Below, piece by piece: positions 24,634 through 33,021 of a stretch of DNA of 40,148 bases (position 1 is the first letter of the stretch; every line of letters begins with the position of its first letter). The notes beneath the pieces were generated by a model, which searched no databases, was not told the DNA's origin, and saw only the letters and a list, made by a program, of their open reading frames with translations. The stretch comes from Clostridia bacterium (lineage in GTDB: Bacteria > Bacillota_A > Clostridia > Oscillospirales > CAG-272). The stretch spans positions 1 through 40,148 of the forward strand of contig JAFTDQ010000123.1 of NCBI GenBank assembly GCA_017454075.1, read 5' to 3'. The position numbers and the translations under genes are program-made.

Positions 24634-25626
24634 ATGAAAAAATACAGAGTTTTGCTTCTCGGCATTGGTTTTATAGGGAAGCAGTGGATAAAAACGATAA
24701 CAAGCGACGTCAGGTGCCGGCTCGTCGCGGTCTCCGGTGTTCTTCCGAAGGGCGCGGACGTCTCATCGCTCGGCACGGGAGATGACGTCGGATATTTTCC
24801 CGACTACCGCGAAGCGATAGAAAAGACGGAAGCTGATTTCGTCGTTGTTGCCATACCTACGAGGTTTCATACCGACGCTGCGCGTCTTGCGCTTGAAAAA
24901 GGAATGCACGTGCTGAGCGAAAAGCCGCTCGCCGTCGATGACGACGACGCCGACGTCGCGCTCGGGCTTGTGAAAGATCATCCCGAAAAGCTTTACGCCG
25001 TTGATCAGAACTACCGCTGGCGTCCCCACAACAGGACGGTGAAGCGCCTTCTCGACGACGGCATCGTCGGCGATCTCAGGGAGATACACATAGAGTTCCG
25101 CCAGCCGGACGATCTCAACGGATATCGCGCGGACCTCGAACAGCCGCTTCTTCAGGACGTCTGCATACATCATATCGATCTGCTCCGCTTCTTCAGCGGA
25201 AAGGTGTGCAGGGAAGTATACGCAAGGTCGTATCACACACCCTGGAGCGTATTCAGAGGCAGGGCGTCGACCGACGTTCTGCTCGAAATGGACGGCGGAC
25301 TGTACGTCACCTACTCGGGCACCTGGGCGGCTCACGGAAAAATAACGACCTGGGACGGCGACTGGACCTTCTGCGGAGAAAAGGGAGTTCTCACGATGAA
25401 GAACGACCTCATAACCTTCTGGCCGGACGGCTCGGAAAAAGGTGAGGCGATCCCCGTGGATCCATTCTCCCCGACCGAGCTTGCCGGATGCCTGGACAAC
25501 TTCATAAACGCTCTCGATTCAGGCTCCGCGCTCGAAACGCCCGCGTCGGACAACGCCGAGAGCTTCCGCATAGTATGCGCGGCCGAGCGTTCCGTGGCAA
25601 GCGGCGAAAGGGTGTGCCCGAGATGA
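24634..25626 (+). CDS. Gfo/Idh/MocA family oxidoreductase
   Basis: This 330-residue NAD(P)-dependent sugar dehydrogenase-like protein has an N-terminal Rossmann fold with GIGFIG (about 10-15), the EKP motif in HVLSEKPLAVD (about 97), and the second-domain stretch LQDVCIHHIDLLRFF, where the His is the usual catalytic residue. Members oxidise or epimerise sugars, inositols and amino sugars. It lies nine bases after the DUF4091 gene with AAGGTGA upstream, and its stop overlaps the next start (ATGA), placing it in the glycan catabolic operon. Confidence 0.92.
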   Translation: MKKYRVLLLGIGFIGKQWIKTITSDVRCRLVAVSGVLPKGADVSSLGTGDDVGYFPDYREAIEKTEADFVVVAIPTRFHTDAARLALEKGMHVLSEKPLAVDDDDADVALGLVKDHPEKLYAVDQNYRWRPHNRTVKRLLDDGIVGDLREIHIEFRQPDDLNGYRADLEQPLLQDVCIHHIDLLRFFSGKVCREVYARSYHTPWSVFRGRASTDVLLEMDGGLYVTYSGTWAAHGKITTWDGDWTFCGEKGVLTMKNDLITFWPDGSEKGEAIPVDPFSPTELAGCLDNFINALDSGSALETPASDNAESFRIVCAAERSVASGERVCPR

Positions 25627-26846
25627 GAGAACCGAAATACGGTCAGCCGTTTCCGAAATCGGAATACGAGGACCGGATAAAAAGGATCAGAAAATCCATG
25701 ACCTCGGCGGGGCTTGACGCCGTCATTCTCGCAAGGCAGGAGAATCTCGAATATTCTTCCGGATTCACGCACGCCTCGTGGCTGGCCGGGTTCCGCGATT
25801 TTACCCAGCAGGTCGTAATATTCGCCGATCCCGAGATCGAGCCGGTGCTCGTCGCCCCCTGCGATCTTCAGGGATGCTTTGCGACGTCGGCCGTATCCGA
25901 TATCCGCCCGGTTCGCGACCTCACGCCCGCCGGCAATTACAGAGTTCTGCTCGACGCGCTCTCTCCGCTTTGCGAAAAGCCGTCGATCGGCATAGAGAAC
26001 CCCCCGGACGGCCGGCCGAGTCTTCCGCAGAGTTTTATCGACGGGCTCGAAAAAGACGTCGGCGCCGAGCTGTCCGACTGCACGGAGCTCATGGACAGGG
26101 TGAGAATGATAAAATCCCCGCGGGAGATCGAGCTCTTCAGGGAGGCGTGCCGGATAACCTCCGAGGCCGTCGAAGCCGGCGTAAAAGCCGTCTCTGCCGG
26201 CGTGAGCGAGGCCGAGATAGCAAACGTGATCGCGCTTGAAATGGTCCGCCTTTCCGGCAACTGTTTCGCCTCATCCCCCTGGTTCGTTTACGTTTATTCC
26301 GACGGCAAATGCCCGGTCGCCTGGGACGGGGTCGCGAGCGATTACCGCTTCAAAAAAGGCGACTGCGTCTATATCGACGCGGGCTACAGAAGATACGGCT
26401 ACTACGCCGATATGATCCGGATCGTATCGATAGGCGAACCGGAACCCGAGAAAAAGAAGATCTTCGAGGCCTCCCGGGAGGTCAACCATGAAGTTATAAA
26501 CTTTATGAGACCCGGAATAAAATGCAGCGAAGTTTACCGCCGGCTTTACGAGACCTACGAAAAGCTCGGATACAAAAAAGAGATCGACGAAGCGCTTAAC
26601 GGCGGTTTCGTCTGCGAAGGGCACGGCATAGGGCTTTCGGTACACGAGCCGCCGTTCATCGTCCCGGACTGCGACATAATCCTCGAGCCCGGGATGACGA
26701 TGTCGGTAGAGCCGAATCTCTTCCTCGGTTTTCCGTTTGAGACCACGCGAGTCGCGCTCAAGCCCGAAAACAACATACTGATAACAGAAAACGGCTGCGA
26801 GGTGCTTTCCACAACACCCGACAGCATGCGCATAGCCGCAATATGA
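25623..26846 (+). CDS. M24 family metallopeptidase (Xaa-Pro peptidase/creatinase-like)
   Basis: The 407-residue product has an N-terminal creatinase-like domain (about 15-150) and a pita-bread M24 domain (about 165-400). The metal ligands are present: the two Asp in YIDAGYRRYGYYADMIR, His in CEGHGIGLSVHEPP, and the two Glu in MSVEPNLFLG and ETTRV. The family cleaves Xaa-Pro bonds or C-N bonds such as in creatine. Inside a sugar operon it could release amino acids from glycopeptides or cleave another C-N bond. The ATG at 25623 overlaps the upstream stop. Confidence 0.9.
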   Translation: MREPKYGQPFPKSEYEDRIKRIRKSMTSAGLDAVILARQENLEYSSGFTHASWLAGFRDFTQQVVIFADPEIEPVLVAPCDLQGCFATSAVSDIRPVRDLTPAGNYRVLLDALSPLCEKPSIGIENPPDGRPSLPQSFIDGLEKDVGAELSDCTELMDRVRMIKSPREIELFREACRITSEAVEAGVKAVSAGVSEAEIANVIALEMVRLSGNCFASSPWFVYVYSDGKCPVAWDGVASDYRFKKGDCVYIDAGYRRYGYYADMIRIVSIGEPEPEKKKIFEASREVNHEVINFMRPGIKCSEVYRRLYETYEKLGYKKEIDEALNGGFVCEGHGIGLSVHEPPFIVPDCDIILEPGMTMSVEPNLFLGFPFETTRVALKPENNILITENGCEVLSTTPDSMRIAAI

Positions 26847-26861
26847 AAAGGAGTACAAAAA

Positions 26862-27776
26862 ATGGACAAAAGCAAATTCAACGGCATTCTCGTGCCTGTA
26901 ATCTCACCCCTCACGCCGGACGGCGGAGTTGATTTCAAAGCGTTTGAAAAGGTCGTCCGTTACGTTTTTGAAAAAGGCGTTGACGGACTCTACGTCTGCG
27001 GCGGCACGGGAGACGCGAACTATCTCCGCCTCGAGGAGCGCAAGCAGCTCGCCGAGCTCGCATGCCGGCTCTGCAGGGAAAACGGAAAGCTCTGTATAGT
27101 CCACACCGGAGCGCGCAGCACCCGCGACGCCGTTGAACTGGTAAAACACGCGTCATCTATCGGCGTCGACGCGGTCTCTTCCATGCCCGTGATCAAGTCG
27201 AACAGGATCCAGCGCAAAAACTATTACGAAGCCCTCGCCGAGGCGGCGGGAAACACGCCTCTGCTTATTTACTACATTCCGGGCGTCACGCTCGACATCC
27301 CGCTTGATGAGATGCTCGATCTGCTCGAAATAAAGAACGTCATCGGGCTGAAGTTCTCCGACGCGAACTTCTTCTATCTGAAGCGGCTTCTGATCAACAA
27401 GCCGGATATCGTTGTTTACAACGGCTGCGACGAGCTTCTCGTTTACGGTCTCCTCGGAGGCGCGGGCGGCGGTATCGGTATGAACTACAACGTCTTCCCT
27501 GAGCTCTTCGTTCTGATTTACAAGTGCTTCAAAGAAGGCGATATCGCAAACGCGATGAAGCTTCAGGACGCGCTCTCCGCCTTCCTTGATCCCGTATTCA
27601 GATACGGCCTCTGGGAATCCGTCGAGCATACCGTAAAGCTCCGTTTCGGTATCGAGAACTGCTTCCGCGAGCCGAACGCCGTACACGTTATGAACGACGG
27701 GCAGAAGGCAGAGGTCGCCGAGGCGATGAAGACCCTTGACGGAGTCATCGCGGAAGTCGCGGCCGCAAAGAAATAA
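26862..27776 (+). CDS. DHDPS/N-acetylneuraminate lyase family aldolase
   Basis: This is a 304-residue Schiff-base class I aldolase of the dapA/nanA superfamily. Lys164 in IGLKFSDANFFYLKRL is the expected Schiff-base lysine and Tyr137 in IYYIPGVTLD the catalytic Tyr. These flanks look more like N-acetylneuraminate lyase than DHDPS. The carboxylate-binding loop, GSTGE in E. coli NanA, reads CGGTGDANY here, with Gly at the Ser position, so the substrate may be another 2-keto sugar acid. AAAGGAG precedes the ATG. It sits between the M24 and VOC genes. Confidence 0.87.
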   Translation: MDKSKFNGILVPVISPLTPDGGVDFKAFEKVVRYVFEKGVDGLYVCGGTGDANYLRLEERKQLAELACRLCRENGKLCIVHTGARSTRDAVELVKHASSIGVDAVSSMPVIKSNRIQRKNYYEALAEAAGNTPLLIYYIPGVTLDIPLDEMLDLLEIKNVIGLKFSDANFFYLKRLLINKPDIVVYNGCDELLVYGLLGGAGGGIGMNYNVFPELFVLIYKCFKEGDIANAMKLQDALSAFLDPVFRYGLWESVEHTVKLRFGIENCFREPNAVHVMNDGQKAEVAEAMKTLDGVIAEVAAAKK

Positions 27777-28160
27777 ATGCGTCTTTCGAAAATCCACCAC
27801 GTGGCGATAATCACATCCGATTACGCCGCGACAAAGGATTTTTACGTGGACCGGCTCGGGTTCGGGATAGTCAGGGAGACCCCGCGCCCGGAGCGCGGCG
27901 ACGTAAAGCTCGATCTCAGGGTTAACGACGAAACCGAACTGGAAATATTCATAGTCAAAGACCCGCCCGAAAGGGTGACGCGCCCCGAGGCGCGGGGTCT
28001 CAGGCATCTCGCCTTCAAGGTGGATGACGTTCCCGAAGCTGTTTCGTGGCTGAAAGAAAAGGGAATAGAATGCGAACCGGTGAGGGACGATCCCCTGACC
28101 GGGCGGCGCATGACTTTTTTCAGCGATCCCGACGGGCTCCCGATCGAGCTTCACGAGTAA
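27777..28160 (+). CDS. VOC family protein (glyoxalase-like)
   Basis: This 127-residue protein has two beta-alpha-beta-beta-beta halves: KIHHVAIITSDYAATKDFY at the start, GLRHLAFKVDDVPEAVSWL in the middle, and FFSDPDGLPIELHE at the end. His, Glu and the second His fit a metal site, like YaeR/GloA2-type proteins. It begins directly after the aldolase stop, with no gap, so it is translationally coupled. Possible roles are a lyase, epimerase or aldehyde detoxification step after the aldolase; the sequence does not decide. Confidence 0.88.
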   Translation: MRLSKIHHVAIITSDYAATKDFYVDRLGFGIVRETPRPERGDVKLDLRVNDETELEIFIVKDPPERVTRPEARGLRHLAFKVDDVPEAVSWLKEKGIECEPVRDDPLTGRRMTFFSDPDGLPIELHE

Positions 28161-28176
28161 AACGGGAGGGAATATA

Positions 28177-29937
28177 ATGACAAAAAAGATATTTGCGGCT
28201 CTTGCGGTCGTAACGGCGGTTCTCGTCGCCTTGCTGATCTCCGCCTGCGGGCGAGAAGGGACCCCCGCCGTGACCTCGACGGAAGGATCGCGCGCGACGG
28301 ACTCCCTGACGACCCCGGAAGCCGTCACCACGGCTGAGGACGAGACGCCCGTCACTTTAAACGGATGGTTTGACTACGGCTCGGCTCTTTATCTCCGCGA
28401 CAAATTCACACCCGGGACGGCCTCATCAATCGAGATCCAGATGGCGAAAAACGAGGTTGAGGGTTTCCAGTATCTCGTCACGTCCGACGGGGACGTAAGC
28501 GGCCTTCGCTGCGACGTTACGCCGCTTTCGGACGGAAACGGCAATACGCTGACCGGGACCGTGAACGTCGTGTGGTACACCTGGGTGAATCAGTCTGATA
28601 ACAGGCATGAGACGTTTATGTGGTATCCCGTCGCGATGCTCCCTCTGGATGACGAATATCAGGGAGGCAGCTTCGACGTTGCCGGCGGCACCTGCAGGAC
28701 GCTTTACGTCAGTTACGGTACCGACAAAGATACGGTTCCCGGGACGTACAAAGGGGCGCTCACTCTGAGCAAAAACGGCGAGACGCTCCTTTCGGGCGAC
28801 GTGACGGTCAGGGTCCGCGACGTATTCTACGACGATAAGACCGAGTGCATGACAATGATGGGGCTCGGATACGATAAAGAAGACACCAACCCGTTCATGC
28901 CGGCGGGGCCGGAATCGGCGCCGGCGCTCGGCTCTCAGCAGGCGTCCGGCACGTTCGCAAATCCGGATCTCCTGCTCGAATATGCGAACTTCCTTCTTGA
29001 CAACCGGTTCTGTCCGACCGCTCTGCCCTTTGAAAATTATCTTCTGACCGATAATTTCGAAGCGCTTAAAAGCTTCACGAACAATCCGAGGATGACCGGC
29101 GTGTCGATCGAATCAAAGCCCTTCGGATCTCCCGAAGAGGTCGCTCGGATCCTTTCGGACGAGTATAAGATCGCCAAAGAGAACGGCTGGGAAGATAAAA
29201 TCTATTTCGGACTGTTCGACGAGCCGACCGCCGAGTCACATATGCAGTATATGATAGCAAACGCCGCGCGCGTGAACGAGTCTTTCCCGACGACGCACTT
29301 CATGGACGCTTTCGGCGTTGACATACCGCTCGACGGCAAAAACATTGTTGAACGCATGTCTGAGTACAGTACGTCGTTCTGCATCAACACGATCGCCTTC
29401 GACGGCGCTTTCAGGGATTCTTTGCTGAAACTGAAGTCCGAGCGCGGCGACACGCTTTTCTGGTACGTCTGCGGAAGCCAGCAGTCCGGATTCACAAACG
29501 TCCTTCCGTGTACTCCCGGAACGGACAAACGCATCCTTTTCTGGCAGCAGTACCAGCAGAACGTCGACGGTTTCCTTTACTGGCGCGTTTCGGTGTGGAA
29601 TTTCAGCTTTGACGTGTGGGCGGACGACTATATGAACACAAAGTTCCCGTTCCCCAAAAGTTCGTCTCCTCCGACAGACGACGGTACGCTCATTTACTGG
29701 CACCCCGTGACTAAAAAGCCCGTCACTACCCTCGGATTTGAGGCGATGAGGGACGGAGTCGAGGACTTCCAGCTCTTTAAAATGGCGGAGCGCGCGCTCG
29801 GCCGCGAGAAGGTCCTCGAATACGTCGAGCAGATCACGACGGGAGTCAGCAGTTTCAGACAGTATGAGGACGGAAGCACGGAACTTCTGAACAAACTGAA
29901 AAATCAGATCTTCGATCTGCTTGAAAACGCTTCATGA
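28177..29937 (+). CDS. DUF4091 (GH123-like) lipoprotein, copy b
   Basis: The 586-residue lipoprotein (Cys24 after LISA) has a Thr/Ser-rich linker, a beta-sandwich N-terminal half (GWFDYGSALYLRDKF, AKNEVEGFQYLV, QGGSFDVAGGTCRTLYVSY) and a TIM-barrel half with FGLFDEPTAESH, giving the Asp348-Glu349 pair. It ends in the signature YWHPVTKKPVTTLGFEAMRDGVEDFQLFK. It is very close to copy c just downstream, so the two arose by tandem duplication. GGGAGGG precedes the ATG. Expected to act outside the cell on N-acetylhexosamine glycans. Confidence 0.88.
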   Translation: MTKKIFAALAVVTAVLVALLISACGREGTPAVTSTEGSRATDSLTTPEAVTTAEDETPVTLNGWFDYGSALYLRDKFTPGTASSIEIQMAKNEVEGFQYLVTSDGDVSGLRCDVTPLSDGNGNTLTGTVNVVWYTWVNQSDNRHETFMWYPVAMLPLDDEYQGGSFDVAGGTCRTLYVSYGTDKDTVPGTYKGALTLSKNGETLLSGDVTVRVRDVFYDDKTECMTMMGLGYDKEDTNPFMPAGPESAPALGSQQASGTFANPDLLLEYANFLLDNRFCPTALPFENYLLTDNFEALKSFTNNPRMTGVSIESKPFGSPEEVARILSDEYKIAKENGWEDKIYFGLFDEPTAESHMQYMIANAARVNESFPTTHFMDAFGVDIPLDGKNIVERMSEYSTSFCINTIAFDGAFRDSLLKLKSERGDTLFWYVCGSQQSGFTNVLPCTPGTDKRILFWQQYQQNVDGFLYWRVSVWNFSFDVWADDYMNTKFPFPKSSSPPTDDGTLIYWHPVTKKPVTTLGFEAMRDGVEDFQLFKMAERALGREKVLEYVEQITTGVSSFRQYEDGSTELLNKLKNQIFDLLENAS

Positions 29938-29956
29938 TTTTTTCCGGTGAAACGAA

Positions 29957-31714
29957 ATGATAAAAAACGACAGAAACAGAAAAAACAGGATCTGCCTTGC
30001 TCTCATCTTCGCGGCCCTGCTGCTTGCGGCGTGTATAACCGCATGCAGTCACGGCACGAATGACCCGGGTACGGGCACGGCGGAGGGCACCGACAAGCCC
30101 GTTGAGTCGACGACGCCCGAGGCGGTCACGACAGAGGAGGAACTCACGCCCGCCGTCATCAGCGGATGGTTCGATTACGGGTCGGCGCTTTATAAGCGGG
30201 ACAGATTCGAACCCGGCACGGCGTCCTCGATCGAGATTCAGATGGCCAAAAACGAGGTCGAGGGTTTCCAGTACCTTGTAACTTCCGACAGAAACGTCAA
30301 AGGTCTGCGTTGTGATCTCAGCGAAATGAAGGACGAGACCGGCAACAAGCTGCCGGGTACGGTAAACGTCGTGTGGTATACCTGGGTAAATCAGTCGGAT
30401 AACCTACACGACACGTTTACGTGGTATCCCGTCGGAATGCTTCCGATGGACGACGAATATCAGGGCGGCAGTTTTGACGTGGAAGCCGGCACCTGCCGGA
30501 CCGTTTACGTAAGTTTCAGGACGGATAAAGACACCGTACCCGGGACGTACACGGGTACGCTCACTCTCAGCAGAAAGGGCGAGACGCTCCTGTCCGGAGA
30601 CGTATCGGTAAGAGTCCGCGACGTTTATTACGAAGAAAAGACCGAATGTCTGACGATGATGGGTCTCGGATACGACAAGGAAGACACAAACGCGGCGGTC
30701 CCTGCCGGACCCGAAAGCGCCCCGGCGCTGGGCTCTCAGCAGGCATCGGGAAAATACTCGAACCCGGATCTTTACCTTGAATACGCCGAATTCCTGCTTG
30801 ATAACAGATTCAGTATGTCCTGGCTCCCGCTTCAGCTGGATCTGTTTGACGATTCCGCCGTCGTAAAAAAGCTTATGAACAATCCCCGTCTTACGTCCGT
30901 GAACATAAGGGGGAGGGGCGAAGCCCTCGCGAAAAAATACAAACTTGCCAGCGAAAACGGCTGGCTCGACAAGTGCTATTTCGCTTATTTCGACGAACCG
31001 ACCACGGAGGCGCATCTCCAGGGCATTATGGGAAACGCCCGTGAGGTCAATCAGTACTTCCCGACGACTCATTTCCTCGACGCCTTCGGGGTCAACATTT
31101 CCGCGGGAGGGCGCAACGTGGTCGAGCGTATGTCCGACTATACGACGGTCTACTGCCCGGTCATAAACGTTTTCAGGGGCGAACTCAGGGAATCCATGCT
31201 CCGTCTTAAAGCGGAGCGCGGCGATACGCTTTTCTGGTATACCTGCGGCTCCGGGAAACAGGCGGACGTTAACGCGATAAATTGCCTGCCTTGTACTCCG
31301 GGCACGGACAAACGCCTTATGTTCTGGATGCAGTATCAGCAGAACGTCGACGGCTTCCTGTACTGGGCGACGACGTTCTGGAACTTCAGCTACGACGTTT
31401 GGGCGGAAGATTACATGGATACGAAATTCCCGTTCCCGAGAAGCGACGGAATGCCGACCGACGACGGGGTGCTGATATACTGGCATCCCGTAACGAAAAA
31501 GCCCGTCACCACCCTCGGTTTTGAAGCGATGCGCGACGGGGTCGAGGACTTCCAGCTCTTTAAAATGGCGGAGCGCAAGCTCGGACGTGAAAAGGTGCTT
31601 GAATATATAGAGCAGCTCGTCACGGATATAAATCAGTTCAAAAAGGTGAGCGAAGGCAGCACAGAACTGCTCATGGACCTGAGAAATCAGATTTTTGATC
31701 TTGTAGAAGGATAA
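29957..31714 (+). CDS. DUF4091 (GH123-like) lipoprotein, copy c
   Basis: The 585-residue lipoprotein (Cys26 after LLAA) has the same architecture as copy b: GWFDYGSALYKRDRF, QMAKNEVEGFQYLV, VRVRDVYYEEKTECLTMMG, the Asp346-Glu347 dyad in FAYFDEPTTEAH, and the DUF4091 end. Differences from copy b concentrate in the substrate-facing barrel segments (about 275-345 and 370-450), so the pair may differ in specificity. No strong ribosome site is seen (GGTGAAACG), so translation may follow that of copy b. It is the last gene of unit B. Confidence 0.88.
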   Translation: MIKNDRNRKNRICLALIFAALLLAACITACSHGTNDPGTGTAEGTDKPVESTTPEAVTTEEELTPAVISGWFDYGSALYKRDRFEPGTASSIEIQMAKNEVEGFQYLVTSDRNVKGLRCDLSEMKDETGNKLPGTVNVVWYTWVNQSDNLHDTFTWYPVGMLPMDDEYQGGSFDVEAGTCRTVYVSFRTDKDTVPGTYTGTLTLSRKGETLLSGDVSVRVRDVYYEEKTECLTMMGLGYDKEDTNAAVPAGPESAPALGSQQASGKYSNPDLYLEYAEFLLDNRFSMSWLPLQLDLFDDSAVVKKLMNNPRLTSVNIRGRGEALAKKYKLASENGWLDKCYFAYFDEPTTEAHLQGIMGNAREVNQYFPTTHFLDAFGVNISAGGRNVVERMSDYTTVYCPVINVFRGELRESMLRLKAERGDTLFWYTCGSGKQADVNAINCLPCTPGTDKRLMFWMQYQQNVDGFLYWATTFWNFSYDVWAEDYMDTKFPFPRSDGMPTDDGVLIYWHPVTKKPVTTLGFEAMRDGVEDFQLFKMAERKLGREKVLEYIEQLVTDINQFKKVSEGSTELLMDLRNQIFDLVEG

Positions 31715-31735
31715 AAAATCAGATCTGCCTGAATG

Positions 31736-31775
31736 AAACGCGCTCCGCGGTATGCGGAGCGCGTTTGGCTTTTAT
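31736..31775. terminator. Bidirectional terminator between copy c and AraC2
   Basis: A perfect 13-base-pair stem (31736-31748 with 31754-31766) with loop GGTAT is followed by GGCTTTTATTT. It serves both convergent genes. Confidence 0.9.
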
Positions 31776-32686
31776 TTGTTTTCTCCGTTTGACGATCTGC
31801 AGTAAGTCTTCCTGTATTTTGACGGCGTCATTCCGTACTGCAGTTCAAAGGCCTTCGTGAATCCGGAGCGCGACGAAAAACCGACCTCGGACAGGACCTC
31901 TTCGATTGACAGCTTTGTTGTCTTGAATAGTTCAACGGCGACCATGAGTCTTCTCAGAGTAACGGTCTGCCGGAAAGACTGACCGTAATTCTTTTTCATG
32001 ATCCTGTCAAACTGTCTGACTGAGAGATGAAGCATCCCCGCAGCCTGCGAGGACGTGATGTCCGTCATGAATCTTGACGCGATGAGATTTTCGATCTCGC
32101 TGCTCAGCTCCATGTCGACGGTCCTTCTTCCTGTCATAACGTCGGCTTTGAAGTTTTCCGTCGAAAGCACCTTTGACGGGAGCCGCGAAAGACCTATTAT
32201 GAGCTCGGCGGCGGTCACGGCGAGGAAACCGTCGTCGTCATCTCTTCTTGTGTCGCTTATCAGCTTTGCCGTCCGTTCCGCCGCGTCCGGCGCGTCTGAG
32301 ATCAGGATCGGTCCCGGCTTTGCAAGAAAAGAATCGAGGAAGGCGAAAAGATTCTTGTTGCCTCCGTTTTTTCTGAGGATGATAAAGTGAAAAAACTGCC
32401 GGTCGCCGCCGGCGCCGCCGTCGGATTTCTGGGTGTGTTCAACGCCCGGCGGTACGACAAGAATATCCCCCGGATATACTGTTTGCGTGAAGTTTGCGAA
32501 CCCGACGGAATAGGGCTTATCCCTGCATACGAAAACCTCGTAATACGGATGCGTGTGAAGAACCTCAAGCGTATTGATCTTCCTTCTGCATACAAAATGA
32601 ATATCCGACGGGAGAATGTCGATATAAGCGGCGTTGTCGAACACCCTGAAAAAAACGTTCTCTATCTGAATGTTATACTCATGCAT
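31772..32686 (-). CDS. AraC family transcriptional regulator (AraC2)
   Basis: The 304-residue regulator has a cupin sensor domain (LHTHPYYEVFVC, GDILVVPPGVEH) and a C-terminal double helix-turn-helix (LSVRQFDRIMKK, then FSSRSGFTKAFELQYG). I chose the ATG at 32686, with GAGGTGG five bases upstream, over an in-frame GTG at 32695; this also aligns the N-terminus (MHEYNIQIENVFF) with the paralogues. It is divergent from the binding-like gene at 33022, which it probably activates. Confidence 0.92.
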   Translation of the reverse strand: MHEYNIQIENVFFRVFDNAAYIDILPSDIHFVCRRKINTLEVLHTHPYYEVFVCRDKPYSVGFANFTQTVYPGDILVVPPGVEHTQKSDGGAGGDRQFFHFIILRKNGGNKNLFAFLDSFLAKPGPILISDAPDAAERTAKLISDTRRDDDDGFLAVTAAELIIGLSRLPSKVLSTENFKADVMTGRRTVDMELSSEIENLIASRFMTDITSSQAAGMLHLSVRQFDRIMKKNYGQSFRQTVTLRRLMVAVELFKTTKLSIEEVLSEVGFSSRSGFTKAFELQYGMTPSKYRKTYCRSSNGENK

Positions 32687-32708
32687 GAAGTCCACCTCGT
32701 TCCGCTCT

Positions 32709-32737
32709 ATTATATATCAATGACCGCAGTTTGTCAA
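32709..32737 (-). promoter_or_regulatory. Promoter of the AraC2 gene
   Basis: On the minus strand, TTGACA (32737-32732) and TATAAT (32714-32709) are 17 bases apart. Confidence 0.8.
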
Positions 32738-32794
32738 ATAATACGCGAATCGGCGCCCGATGAAGAGAATTATCATTCTGAAATGTTTACTGTT

Positions 32795-32860
32795 CGGACA
32801 TTTTAATCATTTAAAAAGTCCGTATAACGGCTTGTCAATCTTTATAATATCTGTTAAAAT
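32795..32860 (+). promoter_or_regulatory. Promoter C with AraC-type operator
   Basis: GGACAT at 32796, GTCCG at 32818, TTGTCA (32832-32837) and -10 TAAAAT (32855-32860) are present. The GGACAT-to--10 distance is 59 bases, as in A, B and D. The second half-site is GTCCG, shared with D rather than with A and B. Confidence 0.68.
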
Positions 32861-32866
32861 ATCTGA

Positions 32867-33021
32867 GAACGGAAAGAGCAGGAGCCGTTCGGCGCAAAAC
32901 GCCCCGGGGTCTTTCCTTTCTCCCCTGAAACTTTTTTCTTCCGCTTTCGGTTTAGTTCATACGGGCCGATGCCCGAAAAAAATAAAACTCTTAAACTAAA
33001 AAAACAAAAGGAGAAAAGACA
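32867..33021 (+). promoter_or_regulatory. Structured leader of unit C
   Basis: GGAAAGA (32871-32877) pairs with TCTTTCC (32910-32916) around an inner GGCG/CGCC hairpin (32891-32903). CGGGC-CGAT-GCCCG (32962-32975) follows, then an A-rich unpaired stretch and AAAGGAGA. With promoter C and the AraC2 promoter this accounts for the gene-free stretch 32687-33021. Confidence 0.5.
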
